A stretch of DNA of 64,000 nucleotides, taken from positions 1-64,000 of the IMG/VR virus record IMGVR_UViG_3300010151_000009. One strand, 5' to 3'. The translations under genes and the position numbers were made by a program. Numbering within the stretch: position 1 is the first letter of the stretch; the number at the start of each line of letters is the position of its first letter. The DNA comes from a virus. The notes below the pieces were generated by a model. That model saw only the letters and a list, made by a program, of their open reading frames with translations, searched no databases and was not told the DNA's origin. This document shows positions 40,001 through 49,270 of the stretch, in pieces.

Positions 40001-43000
40001 CAAGTTGCAGTTGGGTCAAAATTAAAAGCTAATGGATCTGTACATCCATAAACACACGGAATACAACAACAATCAGGTCCGGTTTGGCCTAAGACGCATG
40101 GAGGCCCGTATAAAGCAGCTAATGGATCTGAATCATCACAATGACAAGTAGCAGCAGAGTTATAATTAGAAGCTAATGGATCCATACATCCGTATATACA
40201 ACAAGCTGGTGTAGGAGTTCCTACTGTTACTTGCCAAGATGTAGCAAACATTCCTAATGTTCCTGATCCTATAGTTGTAGCTGTATTTACATCTATAAGA
40301 CTCCAAGCTAAATAATTTCCAATAATATCAGGAGGAACTACTAAACAAGTCTCTACAAGATAACAATCATCTTCAGCACAAAATATATCAGCTGAGAATG
40401 TAGTAATAGTAGGATATGCAACACTATTTGAAGTCCAAGTATATGGTCCATATACTGTTCCTGTATTTTGACCTGTAAGAGTAATAGTACAAGTATCCCA
40501 TGCTAGATCCATTCCACTTAAATTATCATCAGATAATACTAATTCAATTTCAGTTTGTCCAGGAGGACACCCACAACAATCATTATCATCTGTCCCATCA
40601 CATAATGTACAACATGGGCAGGTAGCTAGTGGATTATAATTTCCTGCTGTTGGGTCCATACAACCACATACAGGTAAAGTAATAGCTTGTGTATATTCAT
40701 GATTACATACTGTTCCGTCTGCATAAGTTACTGTAGCAATCCATTTATATGTACCATCTCCATTAGCAAAGTATGGTGCTCCAGAGTTAAGTAGTGTATT
40801 ACAATCTTCTATAATTGAATGTGTATATGTTGTATTTACCCCACTATCTGTCTGCACATTAGCATTTATAACAGTAAATACAGCAGGAGCAATTTCATAT
40901 GAAAGTGACCATACAACAGTGGTAATAGGAGATGGACCTGGAGTAGGGCAAGTTAACATAACCCACATATCTACTACACATGGACCATTTGTTGCTCCAG
41001 TTCCAGAAGTTAATCCAGTACATTGAGCACAAGGAGTTGGATAAATACAACATCCATCATCATATCCAGGATTAGTAATTGTAAACCCAGCACAATTATC
41101 TAATAAGTTTGTGGCAGGTGTTCCAGGATATAATGATCCAAATCCTCCCATATTATTAATATATGTCATAGGCATAGACCCATCATCTAAACATGCAATA
41201 CAACTACCATCATCTATAGTAGCTCCAGCATTATAATTTGTAGAATTAACATCTGTACACCCATATGTAGCAACACAAACTGAACAATTAGTCGTAGCAT
41301 GTGTTGCTGCTACTGTTGCAGGAACAAGAGCAGGATTAGGTAGTGGTAATCCAGGTCCTGGTAAGGGAAGCATAGAATAATTATATGTATTAGGTAAAAC
41401 AGGCCATGTATCATGACATACCTGTCCCACATATTCCCAGCATGTAAGTGTAGTACCCCATCCACCACCATTAGTATAATATGGCATCATCACTGTTTCT
41501 CCCGGAAGAATTGAAGCTCCTAATGCAGTTTCGAAAGCATCAAACCAATCTTGATTGTCATCTACAGTTTGAGCTATTGTACTTGCAACAGGAGCAAAGA
41601 ATTCATTGGATCCATTACATGTCTGAAATATATGCCAATAATGACAACAAGAATTCCATCCTACAGCAGTAGTACCTGCAGCTGTACCATCACAGTTATT
41701 AGTCCAAACATTACTATAATCACCAGCACAAACATCTAAACATCCATTTGTACCATATGTACAAGTTCCATCATCACAATCAGCTGCTGCATTATAGTTA
41801 GATGCTAAAGGGTCTGTACATCCACATACTTCTAAAACTACAGCAGTTATTGGACTACTATAATTACATTTTGTACCGCTAGCACCTCCATAATATAATG
41901 AAATATTTACTTGATAATTTCCGGCTCCATGAATAAACTCATCTATTGAATTAATACAATCATAAGAATATGTTGCACTAATAGGGTCTGTAATAGGGAG
42001 TCCTGCAAAACTTGTTCCTGCAACTAAAGTATTAGCCCCACCTGGATCAAATCTTAATTCAATATCATAAGTAGCAATTACTCCATTTGTAATTAAATCA
42101 CATGTAAATAAAAAGTCATAATCAGTTGGACATGGATTTGATGCATTTGCAGTAAAGGTATTTGTTATAGAAGGAGGATCACAACAAGGATATATACAAC
42201 AACTTGTATCAGGACCTCCTAACGTACATAAACAATCAGCATTATAAGATGCACTATAATTAGCTGCAGTTGGATCCATACAGCCTTCATAAAGACAACA
42301 AGTATCAACTCCCCATGTTCCTCCAAGTATATAAGCTGCACTTCCTGGCAGATTATTATTACAATCTGTTGTACAGCCTACACAGGTATTACACGCAGCT
42401 GGATCCATACATCCTGGTATACACATAAAACAAGAGCCATCATCTATACAAGCCATTGGATCGTAATTACACATCATTGGATCAGTACATCCTAGTGTAG
42501 TACAACAAGCAATAGTACTATTAAATGAAGATTGATGTAGTACAATTTCAATTAAACTATTTGTACAATTTCCCCAATCAGCAGATCCTATAGTATTACT
42601 TATTTGTGCTCCAGTCGCAGCTCCAGTTATTAATTGATGACAGGTATTTATAAGAGCATCAGTGATAGGTCCAGGTGTAGTAACTGTATGATATACAAAC
42701 CCTAATGCATTCGTAGTTCCTATAAGTACATTTCCTCCTCCATTTAGCTCTAGATGTATATCATAACCAGTAACTGGTACACCAAATTGATCTACTACAC
42801 TTATAGCTAAACAATGACAATCTGCACACCCACAAACTCCACTTCCTCCTAATGTATATAAAAAAGGAGTTATAGTATTAACAAAACTAGTTGTTGTTAC
42901 TCCCACATCAAAATGTTGTTGAGCTAAATCCCATCCATAATTATCTAAACCACCATATCCTGCATCATGTAGAAGAGCACTTCCACTTCCTCCAGGAACA

Positions 43001-45609
43001 TTATTAACTCCTACACAACAAGAGTCAGCATTGTTTTCATCCCAATATGTATTTCTTCTTTGAGGACTTTGAAATGCAGATACTCCACTATATCCTACAT
43101 TTAAAGCTGTTCCAAAATTAGTAGGAGAAAACGGTAATTGTGAATAAAAAGCTTGCCATCCCGGATCAACACTTCCTTCAAACCATGTATCTTCAAATAT
43201 TCTAAATCCAGGCCCATGCCAAGAACTAAGGTTGGTAGGAAAAGTTAAAAAATCAAAAGGATATAATGCTGAAGCTGTTCCAGGTAGAAAATGACCATCT
43301 TTGACAGGTTTATTACCACTTCTAATTGCAGCAAATCCATGCATAACTAATGCAGAAAGTAACCATCCATTTCCCATTGGATAGAAAAAACAATTATTTG
43401 ATTTCCCAGCTGCATCCCAAGTATTCCAAGCATTTTTATATTTTCTATACATCCCTTGAAATGGTGAATTTGTTGTAAAGTTATTTCTCCATGATGAGAA
43501 ATTCTCATCTGAATTATCTTGATTTTTAGGAGTAAGTACAACTGGAGATGCACCTGGATTATTAGTATTAAGCATAAGAGTATCCCAAGCCGGAGCAGTT
43601 TTAAAAGCAGCCGGTCCTACAAACCAAAAAGCACTAAGAATTGTAAAATACCCAAATGCATTATGGACTGCCGCTGGATCCCACACTCTATGCTCATCCA
43701 TCCAATTAGAAAGCCATACTGAACTCTCAGCTTCATCAAGAAACATAATAGATACTGGATCATTTACTGCACACATAGTAGTCCAATGTGGCATATTTGC
43801 TTCTCCAGCTGGAGTATTATACCAGCCACGAACAGCAACAGGATATGAAGGAAGAAATCCTCCGGGAGGTGTCCAAGTAGCTGAAATCCAAGAATTAATT
43901 TGTTCATAGGGAACAGTTATAGCTGGTATAACATTATTATACTCATCTCTATCTATACTATGAGTTAATCCATGAGTCCAATTACCACCTGGTGCAGGTG
44001 TAGTATCTACCTCTCTAGACATCTTCATGTACCAATTTTCAATATTATTAGCTACGATCCAAGCTGCTATTTTTATTTCATTATATAAATAACTATTAGT
44101 AACATTAGTATTTGCTATTCCTGGTAATCCGCTTTGCCAAATAATGCCGGAAGCACCTGCCGATGGACTAGGATCTTCCATTGGATAATTACCTTGTTCT
44201 AACCATCTTTCTCTATTAGTCATTATATGATATTGTTCACCAGCCCATCCAGCAGCTTGTTCAGCGTCTAACCAAGTTTTAACAGTAGAATATGTTTTTA
44301 TTACTTGAGTTGTTCCCCAAGATGAAGTATCATACCATATATAAATATCATTACTAGGACCTAATTGTCCTCCCCCACAATTAGGGTTTGCCCAAGGAGG
44401 AAATGGAGCACCAAATGGATGGTGTGTTCCAGTCACAGTACAGACACCTCTTGTTATAATTTGTACAGATCCAGATTGATTAACATTTGGTACTTGATAA
44501 AGAGATACTCCATTTGCAGTTATCCAATCATTTACTGAATTACACCACGTCATACCAGGTAAGAATTGCCACCCCTGCCATCCAGCACTATTTAGATTAT
44601 ATTCATAATTTAATAATGCTGTACCATTACCTAAATGTAATATAATTTCTGGCCATCCGTTCGAAGCATTAGGTTCACAAATTTCATCATAAATGATATC
44701 ACATTTACCTGTTTGTGTACACGTATGTTTATACTTATGCTGAACATGCATATGCCATGAAAAGTATCCTTCTCCTACACCATCATTAGCAGGTATCCAA
44801 TTAAATATTCCTAATTCATCTTCTAGAACCCTATTATAATCTAACATAGGAGTACTTCCTGCAATAGTTGGAGGTGGTACAGTACTCCACCACATATTAC
44901 TACCCTGCCCATTTACAACTATAGCTTGAAAAGCCTCATGAGTTCCACCGTTTGCAAAAGGATAACCTTTGATAAAAGTATCTAGGTCATCAGTAGTATT
45001 TGTAGCAATATCAATTAAATTTGTATTTAATGTGCCATTAGGATCCAACATAATATTAAACCATACCATTTTATGTGGTCCTCCATTATCAGCACTATTC
45101 CAAAAATGTCCACTTTCATAAAAAGAAGATGTTCCATTATTATCACAAGTTTCTTGGCCAGCCCATGCAATAGTTTTTGGATTTGCGCTCCATAAAGCTC
45201 CTCCTGCTCCTATTTTAGTGTCCCAACTCTCTAGATCATGATAACATCCCCCAATAACCATTTCAACTGGGTAGACAGCAACATGTCCATTTAAAAGATC
45301 ATCAAACGTTAATTCCATGTGCATGATGAATCCAACATCATCTGTGCAATTCAAGCTTTCCATCTTCATTATATAATAACGCTGGTCAGCTAAATTCTGT
45401 GCGGAATTTTGTCTAATATGAGGGCCGTCAAAAGTTACTACTATTGTTGGTTGACTGGCGGGAGCACTCCATGCAATATTAGCATCTGTAGTAAGTATAG
45501 ACCACGGATCTAATAATGTAGATGTATCATTAGGTTGGGCTATTATAGCATAAGCAGTGTGATGATCTTGCCTCCATGCGTGTATACTAAATTTAAAAAT
45601 ACCATCCAT
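37093..45609 (-). CDS. Giant Cys-rich adhesin / fibre protein with GCTDP-type repeats, 2838 aa
   Basis: About 1000 N-terminal residues are Trp/Asn/Gly-rich and unlike any family I can name (FKFSIHAWRQDHHTAYAI; WMDEHRVW; YWDENNADSCC). An Ig/carboxypeptidase-regulatory-like segment (ISVVDQFGVPVTGYDIHLEL) lies near 940-1000. From ~1040 to ~2575 the protein carries about 20 copies of a Cys-rich unit, best read as GC(T/M)DPxAxNYxxxAxCDDGSC, e.g. GCTDPMMCNYDP, GCMDPLASNYNS and GCTDPEALNYDS. Units are spaced by beta-domain inserts. Such repeats are common in surface and secreted proteins of marine Flavobacteria. The end is a smaller domain with SCNLCNISHCQSD-like cysteines. Likely a virion adhesin for host contact; the repeats may bind calcium or stabilise by disulphides. 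The N-terminal function is unknown. Confidence 0.68.
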   Translation of the reverse strand: MDGIFKFSIHAWRQDHHTAYAIIAQPNDTSTLLDPWSILTTDANIAWSAPASQPTIVVTFDGPHIRQNSAQNLADQRYYIMKMESLNCTDDVGFIMHMELTFDDLLNGHVAVYPVEMVIGGCYHDLESWDTKIGAGGALWSANPKTIAWAGQETCDNNGTSSFYESGHFWNSADNGGPHKMVWFNIMLDPNGTLNTNLIDIATNTTDDLDTFIKGYPFANGGTHEAFQAIVVNGQGSNMWWSTVPPPTIAGSTPMLDYNRVLEDELGIFNWIPANDGVGEGYFSWHMHVQHKYKHTCTQTGKCDIIYDEICEPNASNGWPEIILHLGNGTALLNYEYNLNSAGWQGWQFLPGMTWCNSVNDWITANGVSLYQVPNVNQSGSVQIITRGVCTVTGTHHPFGAPFPPWANPNCGGGQLGPSNDIYIWYDTSSWGTTQVIKTYSTVKTWLDAEQAAGWAGEQYHIMTNRERWLEQGNYPMEDPSPSAGASGIIWQSGLPGIANTNVTNSYLYNEIKIAAWIVANNIENWYMKMSREVDTTPAPGGNWTHGLTHSIDRDEYNNVIPAITVPYEQINSWISATWTPPGGFLPSYPVAVRGWYNTPAGEANMPHWTTMCAVNDPVSIMFLDEAESSVWLSNWMDEHRVWDPAAVHNAFGYFTILSAFWFVGPAAFKTAPAWDTLMLNTNNPGASPVVLTPKNQDNSDENFSSWRNNFTTNSPFQGMYRKYKNAWNTWDAAGKSNNCFFYPMGNGWLLSALVMHGFAAIRSGNKPVKDGHFLPGTASALYPFDFLTFPTNLSSWHGPGFRIFEDTWFEGSVDPGWQAFYSQLPFSPTNFGTALNVGYSGVSAFQSPQRRNTYWDENNADSCCVGVNNVPGGSGSALLHDAGYGGLDNYGWDLAQQHFDVGVTTTSFVNTITPFLYTLGGSGVCGCADCHCLAISVVDQFGVPVTGYDIHLELNGGGNVLIGTTNALGFVYHTVTTPGPITDALINTCHQLITGAATGAQISNTIGSADWGNCTNSLIEIVLHQSSFNSTIACCTTLGCTDPMMCNYDPMACIDDGSCFMCIPGCMDPAACNTCVGCTTDCNNNLPGSAAYILGGTWGVDTCCLYEGCMDPTAANYSASYNADCLCTLGGPDTSCCIYPCCDPPSITNTFTANASNPCPTDYDFLFTCDLITNGVIATYDIELRFDPGGANTLVAGTSFAGLPITDPISATYSYDCINSIDEFIHGAGNYQVNISLYYGGASGTKCNYSSPITAVVLEVCGCTDPLASNYNAAADCDDGTCTYGTNGCLDVCAGDYSNVWTNNCDGTAAGTTAVGWNSCCHYWHIFQTCNGSNEFFAPVASTIAQTVDDNQDWFDAFETALGASILPGETVMMPYYTNGGGWGTTLTCWEYVGQVCHDTWPVLPNTYNYSMLPLPGPGLPLPNPALVPATVAATHATTNCSVCVATYGCTDVNSTNYNAGATIDDGSCIACLDDGSMPMTYINNMGGFGSLYPGTPATNLLDNCAGFTITNPGYDDGCCIYPTPCAQCTGLTSGTGATNGPCVVDMWVMLTCPTPGPSPITTVVWSLSYEIAPAVFTVINANVQTDSGVNTTYTHSIIEDCNTLLNSGAPYFANGDGTYKWIATVTYADGTVCNHEYTQAITLPVCGCMDPTAGNYNPLATCPCCTLCDGTDDNDCCGCPPGQTEIELVLSDDNLSGMDLAWDTCTITLTGQNTGTVYGPYTWTSNSVAYPTITTFSADIFCAEDDCYLVETCLVVPPDIIGNYLAWSLIDVNTATTIGSGTLGMFATSWQVTVGTPTPACCIYGCMDPLASNYNSAATCHCDDSDPLAALYGPPCVLGQTGPDCCCIPCVYGCTDPLAFNFDPTATCDDGSCCLIDGCPDITTVNANHATLVGACNYDAAACADCDQVMGGASTTCCTYPGCTDPTAINFDASAGCPCNSVNPYNIVNDNDCCLYCTTYGCMDPVATNYDVTADCPCDGTFGAPCVGGQTILTNADGCCCEYCNTGCAVTPGYINYDPTATCDCNGDPLTIPGDATSGPMNLGYDSCCQPCANGCMDWVNYSFPGNYDATATCDCVGNPPGSTAYVFAGTYGDISCCVNCTAGCQDSLNPWYCPTCTCPGPCCPMGCTDTTPGSNPDINGNDSLGNPCIFPCVDGYDVCNFDPAAVCDDLSCSQCTAGCTDPLALNYDPFATGSSVVDCRYCDATTGWIEDYTQIVGAADDLGHIIGPSGPTSSSTQVSTNCGAPADGTLSVVGNAPGMAVTSYYIPFAPITWTIELYATTANGNDWSSGGAILISSQGGLPIPTFTFTGLDWGWYAYKLIPSTGHTEGDQCFESGEQNVLVNVCSNSSSPNYYNSAPCNTVQPAINTNAANPPDWSLHQNCNPCCTTVSGCGCGVTTWTNIAGGCVTNGTIFAGLNCMANGVNPACGGTITWRFENSSGAIIASGVDTVPPNPGSYTATYSAPITGNDTYQFCHDEVWNACANFPQAICAEHCVPIVVSNFTLCDCMDPAATNYNPAATANCDGSTPALIPNTTGVPPCCDYCVYGCMDATAINYDAAATCDCCCIYPGEGCTDPEALNYDSTATIPCPDLDLDLRPDCCEYCPRFDCIPVPATAIDTCAVNPLVLWQDCGAMVTLGLQNAIDFAAYNCWPNAETLCNGIVSLHGIWADLSTYGGLTCDPCNTNWPDECCEDNAISGTSQIKRRIIAISNTCFPGTYITWGDYIVGAITHAYSLSAAKGNALKAKLVKASGTAGYVDDPLNTYGAGLAFCANISPWSGSPDIATIHISDVLDPGNIDSNRMAWVPCCDGPCNCVETLMGYYLNISHCQSDPDSI
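37830..42500 (-). repeat. Array of about 20 Cys-rich GC(T/M)DP units inside the giant adhesin
   Basis: In the 2838-aa gene, residues ~1040-2575 repeat a ~20-residue core (GCTDPxAxNYDPxATCDDGSC in consensus). At DNA level the plus strand shows recurring GGATC(A/C)(G/A)TACATCC words. Units diverge and are separated by inserts of 30-120 residues, so the array is old, not a recent tandem expansion. Confidence 0.85.
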
Positions 45610-45621
45610 AGTAGTTAAATT

Positions 45622-46122
45622 TTAACAATCACATCCGCATGATAAGTCACATATATCTTTTGCTGTATTATATTTATCATAAGCATCTTGTAAATATCCT
45701 GTATTATAAGACGTTATATCTAATAAACTAGCTGCTCTTTGAGCAGAATTTAAAAGAAGAAAAATTTTCTGAGCTTTTGCTAATGCTTTAGAACATTTAG
45801 CACAATTACAATCGCATTCAACTAGCTCACGAGTTAATGCGGCTAAACAACAATCTATATCACAATGAACAACAAGACCATTAGCATCTGTTAAAACAGC
45901 AGCTACATCCCACTGTACTTCAAATACTCCATTACCTCCTAAAGTTACAGTACCAGTTGTAGTATCTCCAGGAGCAGCAAATGTTACAGCTGTAGTTATA
46001 GTTGGTATTACTCCTGCAAAGTCTTTTATTACAAGGTTGCCAGTTGTACCAGCACCACTACCATCTATTATTGCATAATCTAGGTCTTTACAGTCACCAC
46101 TGACTACTAATGAATCAATCAT
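45622..46122 (-). CDS. Conserved phage protein with C-terminal Cys-rich helical domain, 166 aa
   Basis: The N-terminal half is beta-rich, Gly/Thr/Val (IIDGSGAGTTGNLVIKDFAG, TGTVTLGGNGVFEVQWD). The C-terminal half is helical with clustered cysteines: DIDCCLAAL, CDCNCAKCSKALAKAQKIFL, and CDLSCGCDC at the very end. The 'CDC.CAKCSKALAKAQKIFLLL' block recurs in marine phage structural operons as I recall, in genes next to a protein like the 333-aa neighbour. It is the first gene after terminator 46137-46175. The cysteines could bind metal or crosslink. A structural role is inferred. Confidence 0.52.
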   Translation of the reverse strand: MIDSLVVSGDCKDLDYAIIDGSGAGTTGNLVIKDFAGVIPTITTAVTFAAPGDTTTGTVTLGGNGVFEVQWDVAAVLTDANGLVVHCDIDCCLAALTRELVECDCNCAKCSKALAKAQKIFLLLNSAQRAASLLDITSYNTGYLQDAYDKYNTAKDICDLSCGCDC

Positions 46123-46136
46123 AATGTATAGAATTT

Positions 46137-46175
46137 AAAAAAAAGATTAGTGGGGGTATTTCACCCCCAGTAATC
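46137..46175 (-). terminator. Rho-independent terminator after the 333-aa structural gene
   Basis: Read on the minus strand: GATTACTGGGGG, 7-base loop TGAAATA, CCCCCACTAATC, then eight T. The 12-bp stem has one mismatch (plus-strand arms 46145-46156 and 46164-46175; A-run 46137-46144). It lies 15 bases after the stop of the 333-aa gene and before the 166-aa gene. A G5/C5 core is striking in DNA this AT-rich. Confidence 0.88.
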
Positions 46176-46189
46176 TTTATAAGGTTAAT

Positions 46190-47191
46190 TTATATAGTTA
46201 AACAAGCAAAGTTAAGTGAAGTTGCACCTGAACATGCGTTACAAGTTCCATCTCCAAAATAACAATTAAGAATAGTTGCTAAACATCCCATAGCTGTACC
46301 ATTAGGTGTTCCTGCAACAATTTCTCTTTCTGCTACTACTATTTCAATTAAATTATCTACACCATTAATACCAGAAGAAGTACTTCCATCTTTTGTAGCT
46401 ACAATTACAATAGTATCCCATCCGTCTTCAGCTGTTATAGCTGTTGCTCCAGTTGAAATTTCTGCTGCAGGAGTTTTAGGTAAAGTACCTGCTCTACTGT
46501 AGTCACCATAAGTTGTACCTCTGATATCTTCTTCAAATTGTCTGATATGGAAACCAGAACCGTATCCTGCATAAGGTTGAGTTGTATATGCACACGTAAC
46601 TAATCCTCCATTAGACCCATCCAAACCTTCAGATGCAGCTGTCCAATTAGAAAGCTCTTCAGCTACACTACCATCAGCTTTAACAGCACCTTTTCCATGT
46701 CCTGTAAAAGTTAATAATCCAGCACCATTATCTGCTACAGTACTAATCCAATGAGGAAGATCCACACTGATCATGTTAAATAATCCTGTTGCTTGTAATG
46801 TTGGTGTTAAACCAGCTGCTCCACTAAGAGTATATGATTTAAATTCTGGTTCTCCATTAGTTACATTAACTAACTTTAATGTTATATCTGCTGCTACTGT
46901 TAAGTTAGCCCCACCAGTTGCAAAGTCAGCTGTTGCTACCCCTGCTACTTGTAGTACTGCACTTTGTCCAGTATAGTTGATTACATTTCTACCCCAAATC
47001 CATGGAGTTACGATTTTACCGTTTGCTGCTGAATACATTGCGAAACGTATTTCAGGTGCTTCAACGATCGTATCGTTTGCTGCTAAAGCTGTTGAGCCAC
47101 TTGCAGATCTTTTTTCGATGTAGATATTACCAGCTGTAGACGTGTAATGGTCTCCAGCTTGACAATCTCCGTAAATTAAATGTCTTGCCAT
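46190..47191 (-). CDS. Putative major virion structural protein, 333 aa
   Basis: Starts MARHLIYGDCQAGDHYTSTA, with NIYIEKRSASGSTALAANDT and VTPWIWGRNVINYTGQ. It is beta-rich (Ala/Gly/Thr/Val), with no signal peptide or membrane segment and a Cys-containing tail (GDGTCNACSGATSLN). It resembles, by recall, structural proteins of marine phages encoded beside the 166-aa Cys-helical protein. A strong terminator follows immediately, as after the capsid gene, which suggests high expression. Candidates are a tail-tube, sheath-like or capsid-accessory protein. In a short-tailed crAss-like virion a head or fibre-base role is more likely, but this is not decided by sequence. Confidence 0.55.
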   Translation of the reverse strand: MARHLIYGDCQAGDHYTSTAGNIYIEKRSASGSTALAANDTIVEAPEIRFAMYSAANGKIVTPWIWGRNVINYTGQSAVLQVAGVATADFATGGANLTVAADITLKLVNVTNGEPEFKSYTLSGAAGLTPTLQATGLFNMISVDLPHWISTVADNGAGLLTFTGHGKGAVKADGSVAEELSNWTAASEGLDGSNGGLVTCAYTTQPYAGYGSGFHIRQFEEDIRGTTYGDYSRAGTLPKTPAAEISTGATAITAEDGWDTIVIVATKDGSTSSGINGVDNLIEIVVAEREIVAGTPNGTAMGCLATILNCYFGDGTCNACSGATSLNFACLTI

Positions 47192-47216
47192 TTTCTTTTG
47201 TTTTTAAAATTAATAA

Positions 47217-48398
47217 TTATTCATTCTTACCCACTTCTAATTCATGGGATTTATATCTAGGGTCACTAAACCCTTCTAACAAACTACTAATTGTCATATC
47301 CACAAGTGTTTGATGCATATGGTTAGGCAATTCGCAGCTTTGCTGCAAAGGTAGTGAAATCTCTGCAGGTTCCTTAATATAAAGTATTTTTACTTCATCT
47401 ATTAAAAATATATCACTCGTATATATATCTAAATACTCGTCTCTAATAGTGTATATAGGTTTTTTGTGTGTTGTTGTATTAAAAGGATCAGATAATGATG
47501 CATATATATCATCTTGTTGATTAAATGCATTTGGTGCATCTGTCATTAATATATTAGAAGTAGCTGTTCGTTTTTCATTATATGGAACCTCAACTTCTAA
47601 TGGTAAAGCTCTAGAATATACAGATGTAGGAGGGGTAGTTGTATCGGTCCCTAAAATCTCAGTTACTGGTAAAATAGCGTTAGGATCTAGATTAAATGTC
47701 CATCCTCCAGCAAATGTTGCTAAATCTATTACTACTATAAATTCACCTGGAAAATTTAATGATTGTCCTGGTACACCTGTCTCCCAAAATATAGATACAC
47801 CTGCTGCTCCAGTTCCATTAGCTAAGATATCAGCTTGAATAGTTGCAGCATCATCTACTCCAAATACTAAACTATTAGGATTCAGCCAAATATCTACTAC
47901 TCCACTAGTAGTTAAATCAGACGTATTTTCATACAGACTAATTTCATCTACTAATAGATTTCCTGTATTTGTAATAAATTCAAAATAAGGTAATCTATAA
48001 TAAATTAATGTTTGTGGAAAGCCCATAGTCCATACTAAATCATTAGTACATGTTGCACTATACGAGATTGAAGATATAGAATTTATTAAAAACATATATT
48101 CATCTGGTAATTTTGCTGTATCTACATAAAATTGTTTTCCTTTAAGATTTATAGCTTCTTTATATGTACAAGTAACTATTGTTTCCCTAAGTAAACTTCT
48201 AATATCATCAATTCGTTTTTGACTCTCTTCAAATCCTTTTTGATATACATTATTTTTACCGTAAGATTTATTAATAAGTTTTCCTTGAACTTTATTAAGT
48301 TCTAACTCAATTTCTTCAGGTAATAACAAATCGGCTTGGAGTGAATTGATTTTATCCACTCCTTGCCGGATTGCTAAATGCATTTCATTTACATTCAT
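47217..48398 (-). CDS. Head-tail connector / ring-like structural protein, 393 aa
   Basis: Helical N-terminal ~95 residues (MNVNEMHLAIRQGVDKINSL, LPEEIELELNKVQGKLINKS) and a beta domain with KGKQFYVDTAKLPDEYMFLI, a 'LP.dY....' strand pattern like other ring proteins here. An inserted beta-sandwich follows (~150-260: ASTTSG-like VDIWLNPNSLVFGVDDAATI, GEFIVVIDLATFAGGW). The end is VKILYIKEPAEISLPLQQSC and a helix MTISSLLEGFSDPRYKSH. Gene order (capsid, 268-aa, 393-aa) fits head-completion or connector proteins. The fold call is tentative. Confidence 0.58.
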   Translation of the reverse strand: MNVNEMHLAIRQGVDKINSLQADLLLPEEIELELNKVQGKLINKSYGKNNVYQKGFEESQKRIDDIRSLLRETIVTCTYKEAINLKGKQFYVDTAKLPDEYMFLINSISSISYSATCTNDLVWTMGFPQTLIYYRLPYFEFITNTGNLLVDEISLYENTSDLTTSGVVDIWLNPNSLVFGVDDAATIQADILANGTGAAGVSIFWETGVPGQSLNFPGEFIVVIDLATFAGGWTFNLDPNAILPVTEILGTDTTTPPTSVYSRALPLEVEVPYNEKRTATSNILMTDAPNAFNQQDDIYASLSDPFNTTTHKKPIYTIRDEYLDIYTSDIFLIDEVKILYIKEPAEISLPLQQSCELPNHMHQTLVDMTISSLLEGFSDPRYKSHELEVGKNE

Positions 48399-48399
48399 G

Positions 48400-49206
48400 T
48401 TATAGTGCTAATTCTTTAAGTTTAGCTCTTAAAATTGTTAAAGTTCCAGAATTCTTTTTATTTTTTAAATAAACTACAGTATCTTCCATTGTTTCACCTA
48501 ATACTTCATCAATAAAAATTACTTGATTACCAATTTTTCTTAAAACTCCAGCAGTAACCATTTCTTCAACTTCTGCTTTTACTTCTAAATTTTTATCTAT
48601 AGCTACTCTAATAAACTTTTTAGGTTCTTTATCTTTAAGATCATATAAAGCTGTTTCAACCTGATCATCTGTTAAACGATCTGGATTACTCGCAGACATA
48701 AGTCTATAAACTCGCCTCATATTTTTTATATTTGACGATACTTTAATAAATTCTTTATCTGCATCTTTTTTCAATTTAACTTGATTGTTTTTAACTTTAT
48801 CTTCTCTTGTATTATCCTGAATGTAAAATCTTTTATTAAAATTTTGATCCATTTCCTCCTTTGTAAGTGATACATGAGGATGTTTTAGAGCAAATCGATA
48901 TTTAATATAATCCATTACATTATTAGGATTGCCATCAGCATCTAAACTGATGTCTAACTCTACTCCTGTAAATCCTACAGGAATTGTAAGTTCTGCCCAG
49001 AAATTTTTAGAATGTTTTGGCCAATCAACATGATCGGGTGAAACATCTAATATTCCCTGCATAAACTTTTTTTCTTCTTCAGGATTAAATCCTTTTAAAG
49101 GTTGTCTATTTACATAAACACTACTAAGCTTTGATATTGCTTCAGCTCTTACTGCTTTAGGTAGATGATTTAATACATCTTTCCTTCTGATAAATACTTT
49201 TTTCAT
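48400..49206 (-). CDS. Conserved crAss-like structural protein encoded next to the capsid gene, 268 aa
   Basis: First gene after the capsid terminator, one base before the 393-aa gene. The N-terminus has FIRRKDVLNHLPKAVRAEAI, then GFNPEEEKKFMQGILDVSP and a strand-rich FWAELTIPVGFTGVELDISL. The middle is basic/helical, and the C-terminus has LRKIGNQVIFIDEVLGETME. The order 'motif-rich head, coil, IFIDEVLG...MEDTV.YL' matches a family I recall as a conserved neighbour of crAss-like major capsid proteins. Likely a head-completion or capsid-associated protein. No enzymatic motif. Confidence 0.58.
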   Translation of the reverse strand: MKKVFIRRKDVLNHLPKAVRAEAISKLSSVYVNRQPLKGFNPEEEKKFMQGILDVSPDHVDWPKHSKNFWAELTIPVGFTGVELDISLDADGNPNNVMDYIKYRFALKHPHVSLTKEEMDQNFNKRFYIQDNTREDKVKNNQVKLKKDADKEFIKVSSNIKNMRRVYRLMSASNPDRLTDDQVETALYDLKDKEPKKFIRVAIDKNLEVKAEVEEMVTAGVLRKIGNQVIFIDEVLGETMEDTVVYLKNKKNSGTLTILRAKLKELAL

Positions 49207-49270
49207 AATAATAGTTCTTTTAAAGTTTTAATTAAGTGGATGTAAAGAATAACTCTCCGTATAATTATTA

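Noticed and set aside
37830-42500. Regularly recurring DNA words suggesting a CRISPR array
   Set aside because: The words lie in frame in a protein-coding gene, units vary in length and sequence, and there are no spacers or leader. They encode the GC(T/M)DP repeats.
38106-43553. Short same-strand frames inside the adhesin gene (63 aa at 38106-38297, 68 aa at 43347-43553)
   Set aside because: Out of frame within a long, clearly coding gene. Low-complexity Leu/Ile-rich sequence without start context.
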